A stretch of DNA of 13,713 nucleotides. Source: Sphingobacterium sp. UBA1575 (GTDB taxonomy: Bacteria; Bacteroidota; Bacteroidia; Sphingobacteriales; Sphingobacteriaceae). The notes beneath the pieces are model-generated. The model did not search any database. It worked only from the letters and a program-made list of their open reading frames with translations, and was not told the origin of the DNA. Shown one piece after another: positions 8,006 through 13,713 of the stretch; positions within the stretch are counted from its first letter, which is position 1; every line of letters starts with the position of its first letter. Made by a program: the position numbers and the translations under genes. Where the stretch lies: assembly GCA_002322865.1 (NCBI GenBank), contig DCOH01000004.1, positions 5,725 to 19,437 of the forward strand. The letters run 5' to 3'.

Positions 8006-8983
8006 TTAGTTTTTAGTAATCTTAGCGGTATATCCAGATGGATGTAGACTCAATTCAATATCATAAACCCCAGGAGCAGCAATGGCCAAATTTGGACCAT
8101 CCTGTGTAAGCTCACTTAAACTTCCACCCAGGTTGATATCCCAAACATCATTTGCCCTGAACTTCAACTCACCTGCTGTTAGATTTGCTTTGACTTTCCA
8201 TACATAAGTACCTTTGCTGTTAGAAAAAGACATATCCGTATCTGCTTCCCAGCCACCTGCTGTTGCACTTCCAACGATAGCCCAATTGGTTTTCAGCAAT
8301 TCATAGGTAAGTGCCTCTGCATCCATGCGGATACGGTAGAAACCAGAGCTTGCAGCTTCCAGGTTTCCTGCTCCGCCATCCTGTAATAATGATCCTGCGG
8401 CAGTTCCCTTTCCATAAGCACCATCCCAGTTGATGTTGGTTGGGAGGAATTTAAAACCACCTCCAGTTACATCAATATATTCATAGATTTCAAATTTGGT
8501 CTTGCTATCGGCATTTTGCAGTTTCATAGCAACAGAAAGTTCTGGAGACCATCCTGCACCAATTGAACCACCTACAATGTACATAATAGGATTACTCTCG
8601 GTAAAGGTGATCGCTTTGAATTTACTCACCGTTTGTCCGTTTGCCTGGTAAGTAATTTTCAATAGGGCATCACCCACCCAAGTATCGTTCGACTTCAAGT
8701 CAAATTCCTTTTCAACAATCTTATTTCCTTCCAGGTTTACTTGCTCGGTAAATAAGGCTTCTGAAGAGCTGGAGTCTTTCACCACGGCGAATTCAAAATC
8801 AGAAACCATATTACTGATGAATCCTACTTTTAGCGGTTTTCCAACCTGAATGCTGGATGTAGTTCCCTGATTGATGGAGACTACCTGTTCGTCGATTCCA
8901 TGCTCCACTTTTTTACAGGAAGCGAAGAACAATATGCTGAGACCAACAATGGCCAATAAGCTATTCTTTATGTTTAATTTCAT
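8006..8983 (-). CDS. susE: SusE-like surface starch-binding lipoprotein
   Basis: The 325-residue protein starts with a lipoprotein signal peptide; the lipobox FASC puts the lipidated Cys at 23, followed by KKVEHGIDE, a charged tail that fits surface export in Bacteroidota. Residues about 24-128 look like the N-terminal Ig-like SusE domain. Two SusF/SusE-type carbohydrate-binding modules follow: 133-230, starting MYIVGGSIGAGW, and 233-325, starting WAIVGSATAGGW and including LKFRANDVWDINLGG. The paired aromatic and basic residues (for example Trp145, Trp186, Trp245, Lys274, Arg276 and Trp281) are candidates for glucan contact. It should hold starch at the cell surface for the SusCD importer and has no catalytic function. 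It is near the size of B. thetaiotaomicron SusE and much smaller than the three-module SusF. It lies 10 bases after susD. Confidence 0.88.
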   Translation of the reverse strand: MKLNIKNSLLAIVGLSILFFASCKKVEHGIDEQVVSINQGTTSSIQVGKPLKVGFISNMVSDFEFAVVKDSSSSEALFTEQVNLEGNKIVEKEFDLKSNDTWVGDALLKITYQANGQTVSKFKAITFTESNPIMYIVGGSIGAGWSPELSVAMKLQNADSKTKFEIYEYIDVTGGGFKFLPTNINWDGAYGKGTAAGSLLQDGGAGNLEAASSGFYRIRMDAEALTYELLKTNWAIVGSATAGGWEADTDMSFSNSKGTYVWKVKANLTAGELKFRANDVWDINLGGSLSELTQDGPNLAIAAPGVYDIELSLHPSGYTAKITKN

Positions 8984-8993
8984 GATCTTTCTG

Positions 8994-10556
8994 TTAATTG
9001 GTATAACCTGGATTTTGCGTTAAGTTGTTATTGTTCGCCCTGGCTTTTGCCGGAATAGGGAAAAGACGTTTATAGGTTTCTGCAGCATTTGCTGGTTTGA
9101 ACAATTGCGCATTCTCCCATCTTCCAAAACGGATCATATCCGTTCTACGGGTCAACTCAAAAGTAAATTCCAACGCCCGCTCTCTATAGATGGCATCCAA
9201 GGTCAAGCTGCTTGCAGTGAATTGTTTAGATGGCGTGCTAGGGAATGCTCTTCCACGAACCATGTTGGCTGCTGTCAATGCTTCACCCGCATTTCCGTTG
9301 GTTGCACCACGAAGAATAGCCTCGGCTTTCATTAGGTAAACATCTGCCAATCGCATTACCACTACATCATTTCCAGCATTATTATTCAACTGGTTTTTGT
9401 CTGGGTAGTATTTGATACAACGTGCTCCAGCCAAACGACCCCCATCATTTGCCCCACCAATATCGAAATCTGATCCTGGTAATAAATTAAAGCCGTAAGG
9501 ATCGATTACAATGTTGACATTGTCATAGACCAAAGGTTGGCCTGTGGAAGTATATTGTTGCCCGTATAACCATTGTTGCTTCCGGATATCATCGTTCTCA
9601 AAATAGTCGAAATAGGCAGGCTGTGTACTCCAGCCATTCCAAGGGTTGGTGCTCAACTCGAAGGTTTGGCGGTGGGCATAGTGTAATACACGCAAGAAAA
9701 GGGTATTTCCGCCAGCACGGGTCGCATCAAATGGAATGGAGAAGATAGGTTCTGTACTGGAAGAACCATTATCTGGCTTAAATTGAGCCAAAAAATCAGC
9801 CTCTAAGCTGTATTTTCCTGAATTGATCACCGCATTGGAATGTTCCACCACTTTATTCCATTGGGCAGTACCCGCATAAACCTGTGCATTCAAATATACC
9901 TTTGCCAATAAGGCATGGGCAAACCATTTCGTCGGTCTGGCGTAGGTAGCCTCCGATTTTTCCTCATTCAGATTCGCCAAGTTCTCTTCCAGTTCCTTAA
10001 CGATGAAATCATAGATTTCCGCGCGGGGCTTGGTACTAGGCAATTCTGTACCCGTATCAAAGGAAGTAACCAAAGGCAGGTTTCCATAGGCGTCCATCAT
10101 TAGGTAATAATACCAAGCACGCATCACTTTGATCTCGGCCAAAGTTTGGGCTTTGGTATCGGAATCGGGTGCATTTTCCAGGATACTCAATACCCGGTTA
10201 CAGGTTCCGATGGCATTGAAACCCCAGTCCCAAGTATTGCTCACCACCTCATGGGAAGACGACCAGGTATGGAAATGCATATCTCGCCATTTTCCACCAT
10301 CAAACCAGTCACCACCACGGGTTGGAACCACCACTTCGTCTGCTCCACCCGTTTGTAGACTGAAATAATTGTCGAAATATCCTCTGGCAGAGGTATAAAC
10401 TGGTCCCGTAACGGCCACGAATTGCTCCGGCGTTTTCGGAAAAGTATCTTCGGTATAGGCCGAGTACATCTTGTCATCAAATTTGGTGCAAGATTGACCC
10501 GCCATGGTTAGCCCTAGGGCTACCATTAAATAGAGTTTGCTATAATTTCTTTTCAT
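8994..10556 (-). CDS. susD: SusD/RagB family outer-membrane glycan-binding lipoprotein
   Basis: The 520-residue lipoprotein forms the lid over the SusC barrel and binds the incoming glycan. Its signal peptide ends in a lipobox (GQSC) with lipidated Cys23, and the next residues TKFDD fit the lysine-plus-acidic surface-export signal known from Bacteroides. The family features are clear: helical TPR-like stretches such as CNRVLSILENA (119-129) and KVMRAWYYYLMMDAYGNLPLV (143-163), then a ligand-binding face. The C-terminal RuiT-type signatures are YRERALEFTFEL (457-468), RRTDMIRFGRW (470-480), and the terminal LFPIPAKARAN and LTQNPGY (to 518). Trp and Tyr-rich loops such as NPWNGW (304-309) may stack on glucose rings, though the contact residues are not assigned. 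The gene begins 15 bases before the SusC stop in transcript terms, with a 10-base gap, so the two are co-transcribed. It is intact. Confidence 0.96.
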   Translation of the reverse strand: MKRNYSKLYLMVALGLTMAGQSCTKFDDKMYSAYTEDTFPKTPEQFVAVTGPVYTSARGYFDNYFSLQTGGADEVVVPTRGGDWFDGGKWRDMHFHTWSSSHEVVSNTWDWGFNAIGTCNRVLSILENAPDSDTKAQTLAEIKVMRAWYYYLMMDAYGNLPLVTSFDTGTELPSTKPRAEIYDFIVKELEENLANLNEEKSEATYARPTKWFAHALLAKVYLNAQVYAGTAQWNKVVEHSNAVINSGKYSLEADFLAQFKPDNGSSSTEPIFSIPFDATRAGGNTLFLRVLHYAHRQTFELSTNPWNGWSTQPAYFDYFENDDIRKQQWLYGQQYTSTGQPLVYDNVNIVIDPYGFNLLPGSDFDIGGANDGGRLAGARCIKYYPDKNQLNNNAGNDVVVMRLADVYLMKAEAILRGATNGNAGEALTAANMVRGRAFPSTPSKQFTASSLTLDAIYRERALEFTFELTRRTDMIRFGRWENAQLFKPANAAETYKRLFPIPAKARANNNNLTQNPGYTN

Positions 10557-10566
10557 GACTTACAGA

Positions 10567-13551
10567 TTAAAAGGTGAAGTTTACTCCCATAGAGAATGAT
10601 CTAGTTTTTGGATAATAATTTCTATTATCAATACCTGGTGCCAAACCACCCAAGCCTACTTCTGGATCTACTCCACTATAATTCGTAATCGTAAATAAAT
10701 TCTGTGCTGTTAGATAAACACGTGCATTTTTGAGATGACGTAAATTTCCTGTTTTGAAGGTATAACCTAAGGTTGCATTGTCAAGACGTAGGAAAGAACC
10801 ATCCTCCAAGAATCTGCTGGAAGCAATCAATGGTGTTTCAAAGATTCCTTCTTCTACGGCATCCTTAGAGATGTTGGTCACATTTGCCTGTTGTAATCTG
10901 GAAAGATCTGCACGCGTAGCATTGAAGATCTGGTTACCATACATTCCTCTTAGGAAGAAGTTGAAATCCCAATTTTTGAACTGGAAGTTGTTGTTCCAAC
11001 CATAGGTAAACTTTGGTAAAGCCTGTCCCATAACCATATAGTCATCCGGTGCCGAGATCTGATCTTGGGTCACCAGCTCACCATTAGGTTTTTGGTAAAT
11101 TGTCTTTTGGGTTGCTTCATCATATCCGATATAATTGGCTACATAGAAAGTTCCCAAAGCATGCCCTGGTAATACGATAGATGCCGTTTGACCCGTCCAT
11201 CCTTCCAATCCGATACCACCTTCGAATCGTTGTGATACCCCGATGTTCTCAATATTGGAAGCTAAACTTCCCACTTTATTGATGTTACGTGCAAAATTTA
11301 CGGAGGTATTGTAAGAGAAGTTCTCGTTGCGATAAACAACCGCATTCAACACTACCTCTACCCCTTTATTGGTCATGGACGCACCATTTGCCAATAATCT
11401 ATTGTATTGGTAAGGAGGCGAAGGAACATCATATTCGTATAATAGATCTTTGGTTTCCTTGTTGTAATATTCAACGGAACCAGAGAATCTTCCTTTTAGC
11501 AATTCAAAATCGATTCCCGCGTTAAACATGGAAGTGCTTTCCCATTTCAGGTCAGGGTTTTCATTTTGATTTACGCCGTAGGCATTCACCCATTCACCAT
11601 TGTAATAGAATTGCCCATCACGAGGACCGAAAATGATGATCTGGCGATAAGGATCGATGTTTTGATTTCCCGAAACACCATAACCTGCCTTCAATTTCAA
11701 ATCGGAAAAGATTGTTTGATCCTTCATGAATGCCTCTTCGCTGATTCTCCATGCTCCAGATACGGAACCAAAGGTTGCCCAACGATTGTTCGCACCAAAT
11801 TTTGAAGAACCATCACGGCGAACAGCTGCACTTAAGATATATTTATCCGCAAAAGTATAACCCACACGACCGTAGTATGAAATCAATAAGGATTCCAAAA
11901 TGTATGGATAATCTTGGAAAGGATTATATCCATTTGGCAAAGTTCCTAAGTTCAGGTTGTTTGCTCCTAGGTCATCCGAAAGGAAACCGGTTGAACGTGC
12001 TATTACACCATCATTGTTTTTGGTTTTTTGGTAAGAATAACCCACCATCGCATCAAAAGCATGCTGATCTTTCGTAAGGTTATAGTTCAGATAACTCTCT
12101 AAGATCTGATCGATGTTTTTCAGGTTCGTGCGTTGTGCAAAACCCTGTCCCAATGCATTGGAATCAAAATCCGTACGGTGCATATAGTACTTGCGATCAT
12201 ATTGATTTTGTTGGTAGGAAAGCACATTGGTCCAGGTCAACCCTTTGTATAAGGTTAAATCAGCTTTTAAACTTGCCAATAAGGTATTGTTGTTTCTGTT
12301 CTCATCGCGTTGGTTCAACATCGCTACAGGGTTCATGTAGCCTGTTCTTCCCGGCACTTGGAAATAACCTCCATAAGGTGCATAGGTTGGATCATCACTC
12401 ATGATCGGAGAAGTCGGCACAAAGCGAGCTGCCCCATTGAATATTCCATAATCTACATGGTTTGATTTATTCAAGCTGTTGGCTATGTTCAATGCCAATT
12501 TCAAGCGGTCATCAAAGGCATTCTGATCCAGACCAACCCTTGCTACGATACGTTCAAGATCATTTCTTTTCACAATACCTTGATTACTGAAATAATTGAT
12601 GGATGCATTATAACGTGTTCCTTCAGAACCACCGGTCATGGACAGGTTATGGTTATGTGAAAATCCAGTTCTGGTAATCGCTTCTTGCCAATCGGTTGTG
12701 TGTCCAGCTTCCGATGGGGAAACCGCCAAGCCATGCTCTTCTACAAAGGCCGCATGTTCAGCTGCGCTCAGGACATTTACTTGGTTGGCGATTCTTTCGG
12801 TTGCCGCGTATCCACTATAACTTAAAACTGGGGTTCCAGCCTTGCCTCTTTTTGTGGTCAAGAAGATAACCCCATTTGCTGCGCGGGATCCGTAAATAGC
12901 TGTTGAGGAGGCATCTTTCATCACATCCATGGAAACGATGTCATCGGGTGCTACCAATTCAATATTGGCACCAACAACCCCATCGATCACATATAAAGGA
13001 GATGAACTTGCTGTTAAGGAAGAAGGTCCACGAAGTTGTACCGTAGCACCCGCGGTTGGATCACCACCCGAACGGTTTACGGTTAGACCCGCTACCTTAC
13101 CCGCCAATAATTGATCTGGCGAGCTAACCACCCCTTTATTGAAATCCTTTGGACCTACACTGGCTACCGATCCGGAGATCTGTTTCTTTCTCGTTACACC
13201 ATAACCGATCACCACGATCTCATCTAGATCGCTAGCCGTATTTTCGATCACGATGTCTAATACGTTTTCTCCAGCTTTGATCATAATTGATTTGGAAGCT
13301 GTTTTATAGCCCATGGCGGTTACCGTAATGGTCTGGTTTCCTACGGCAATGTTCTGAAAACTGTAGGCTCCTTCAGGACCGGAAGCTGTTGCCGCTTGGG
13401 TTCCCTGAACCTGGACTGTAGCACCTAAAACTGCCTGTCCATCCGAGTCGGTGATACGTCCGGTCAAACTTGCAGTCTGGGCAAATACAGACATGCTCAT
13501 CAACATCAGGAATCCGATGCTTAAAATGGCACGAGTAAATAATTTGCTCAT
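10567..13551 (-). CDS. susC: SusC/RagA family TonB-dependent outer-membrane transporter
   Basis: The 994-residue protein imports malto-oligosaccharides across the outer membrane with energy from TonB/ExbBD. A signal peptide runs to VFAQ (about 25). A carboxypeptidase-regulatory-like beta-sandwich covers about 27-105 (SLTGRITD, GYKTASKS). The TonB box DEIVVIGYG lies at 110-118. The plug domain (about 118-237) holds the SusC hallmarks QLLAGKVAGLTV (147-158), LYVIDGV (186-192) and MKDASSTAIYGSRAANGVI (211-229). The rest is the 22-strand barrel, ending in MGVNFTF with the terminal aromatic Phe needed for BAM-assisted insertion. There is no N-terminal secretin/STN domain, so it is not a FecA-type transducer that signals to an anti-sigma factor. 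It lies 18 bases after the stop of a GH13 gene and 10 bases before susD, which places its promoter further upstream, outside the window. Starch specificity is inferred from its neighbours. Confidence 0.97.
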   Translation of the reverse strand: MSKLFTRAILSIGFLMLMSMSVFAQTASLTGRITDSDGQAVLGATVQVQGTQAATASGPEGAYSFQNIAVGNQTITVTAMGYKTASKSIMIKAGENVLDIVIENTASDLDEIVVIGYGVTRKKQISGSVASVGPKDFNKGVVSSPDQLLAGKVAGLTVNRSGGDPTAGATVQLRGPSSLTASSSPLYVIDGVVGANIELVAPDDIVSMDVMKDASSTAIYGSRAANGVIFLTTKRGKAGTPVLSYSGYAATERIANQVNVLSAAEHAAFVEEHGLAVSPSEAGHTTDWQEAITRTGFSHNHNLSMTGGSEGTRYNASINYFSNQGIVKRNDLERIVARVGLDQNAFDDRLKLALNIANSLNKSNHVDYGIFNGAARFVPTSPIMSDDPTYAPYGGYFQVPGRTGYMNPVAMLNQRDENRNNNTLLASLKADLTLYKGLTWTNVLSYQQNQYDRKYYMHRTDFDSNALGQGFAQRTNLKNIDQILESYLNYNLTKDQHAFDAMVGYSYQKTKNNDGVIARSTGFLSDDLGANNLNLGTLPNGYNPFQDYPYILESLLISYYGRVGYTFADKYILSAAVRRDGSSKFGANNRWATFGSVSGAWRISEEAFMKDQTIFSDLKLKAGYGVSGNQNIDPYRQIIIFGPRDGQFYYNGEWVNAYGVNQNENPDLKWESTSMFNAGIDFELLKGRFSGSVEYYNKETKDLLYEYDVPSPPYQYNRLLANGASMTNKGVEVVLNAVVYRNENFSYNTSVNFARNINKVGSLASNIENIGVSQRFEGGIGLEGWTGQTASIVLPGHALGTFYVANYIGYDEATQKTIYQKPNGELVTQDQISAPDDYMVMGQALPKFTYGWNNNFQFKNWDFNFFLRGMYGNQIFNATRADLSRLQQANVTNISKDAVEEGIFETPLIASSRFLEDGSFLRLDNATLGYTFKTGNLRHLKNARVYLTAQNLFTITNYSGVDPEVGLGGLAPGIDNRNYYPKTRSFSMGVNFTF

Positions 13552-13569
13552 AATTGTGATTTTTGTTGT

Positions 13570-13713
13570 TTAGTAATTTAGTTTGTTATTGCTCAAAACA
13601 AAGTACTCCCCAGGAGCCAGTTGTATTCCACTTTGTGTTGTTAAGGTTTTGCTCTGGTTATTTAAATTGTCGTGCCAGGTGCCCGCCATGGCAGCACTGA
13701 TGTTAAGATGCTG
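13570..13713 (-). CDS. C-terminal end of a GH13 alpha-amylase-type enzyme (partial)
   Basis: The minus strand reads open from the window edge for 47 codons to a TAA stop at 13570-13572. The segment GTWHDNLNNQ, followed about 13 residues later by the end piece LAPGEYFVLSNN, is the form of the last beta strands of the C-terminal domain in many Bacteroidota GH13 amylases, where the LxPGEY/F strand closes the protein. Most of the enzyme lies outside the window, so catalytic residues, signal peptide and cell location cannot be seen. It ends 18 bases before the SusC start and is probably in the same operon. It could be the surface or secreted amylase that the visible operon otherwise lacks. The tail does not look like that of a GH97 (SusB) alpha-glucosidase, but the piece is short and the call is tentative. 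Confidence 0.7.
   Translation of the reverse strand, partial: QHLNISAAMAGTWHDNLNNQSKTLTTQSGIQLAPGEYFVLSNNKLNY

Larger units (their letters stand above)
1827..13713 (-). other. Predicted starch/maltose utilization operon (Sus-like PUL)
   Basis: Eight same-strand genes are packed with gaps of 18, 10, 10, 39, 0 and 12 bases and one 4-base overlap, in transcription order from the right edge. No terminator with a U-tract or clear Bacteroidota promoter (TAnnTTTG) was seen inside. The set covers surface binding, outer-membrane import, periplasmic cleavage, inner-membrane transport and cytoplasmic phosphorolysis. The promoter and any SusR-like or LacI regulator must be to the right of the window. 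The hairpin at 1812-1834 marks its end. Confidence 0.85.

Noticed and set aside
10567..13551. SusC as a signalling transducer paired with a sigma/anti-sigma system
   Set aside because: The N-terminal part has only the carboxypeptidase-regulatory-like domain and no STN domain, and no sigma or FecR-like gene is in the window.
13570..13713. GH97 alpha-glucosidase (SusB) as the identity of the partial gene
   Set aside because: SusB would be the expected neighbour of susC in Bacteroides, but the visible tail (GTWHD then LAPGEY) fits the closing strands of GH13 enzymes better.
1..13713. CRISPR array, tRNA or rRNA gene, transposon, phage or toxin-antitoxin genes
   Set aside because: No regularly spaced repeats, cloverleaf or rRNA-like segments, or transposase or integrase motifs were seen. 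Coding density is near complete, and each gene has a clear family.

Overview
The window looks like the chromosome of a Bacteroidota member, most likely a Sphingobacteriaceae-type organism (Sphingobacterium or Pedobacter-like). The reasons are a SusC/SusD pair with typical N- and C-terminal signatures, lipoprotein signals followed by charged residues, weak or absent Shine-Dalgarno sequences, AT-rich gene junctions and an overall GC content that looks like about 40%. The genus is inferred, not proven.

The left end (1-1819, plus strand) carries two single genes with no visible link to the rest. One is a secreted TraB/GumN-family protein followed by a strong hairpin terminator. The other is a CPBP (CAAX-type) intramembrane protease. 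A short palindrome closes the CPBP gene and the convergent operon at once.

From 1827 to the right edge every gene lies on the minus strand, with gaps of 39 nt or less, so this is probably one operon transcribed from right to left. In transcription order it encodes: the C-terminal end of a GH13 alpha-amylase-type enzyme (cut by the window edge), SusC (TonB-dependent outer-membrane importer), SusD (surface glycan-binding lipoprotein), a two-module SusE-like starch-binding lipoprotein, a periplasmic SusA-type GH13 neopullulanase/cyclomaltodextrinase, beta-phosphoglucomutase, GH65 maltose phosphorylase, and an SLC45/GPH-like MFS sugar transporter.

Together these make a complete route for starch or malto-oligosaccharides. 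SusD and SusE bind the glycan at the surface, SusC imports oligosaccharides with TonB energy, and SusA trims them to maltose in the periplasm. The MFS carrier moves maltose across the inner membrane. Maltose phosphorylase then splits it to glucose plus beta-glucose 1-phosphate, and beta-phosphoglucomutase makes glucose 6-phosphate. Compared with the Bacteroides thetaiotaomicron sus operon, the visible part has no GH97 alpha-glucosidase (SusB) and no SusF; the end step is cytoplasmic phosphorolysis instead of periplasmic hydrolysis. Such loci are known in other Bacteroidota, so this is a variant of a described system rather than a new one. No RNA genes, CRISPR array, insertion sequence or phage gene was seen, and no gene-free stretch exceeds 70 bases.
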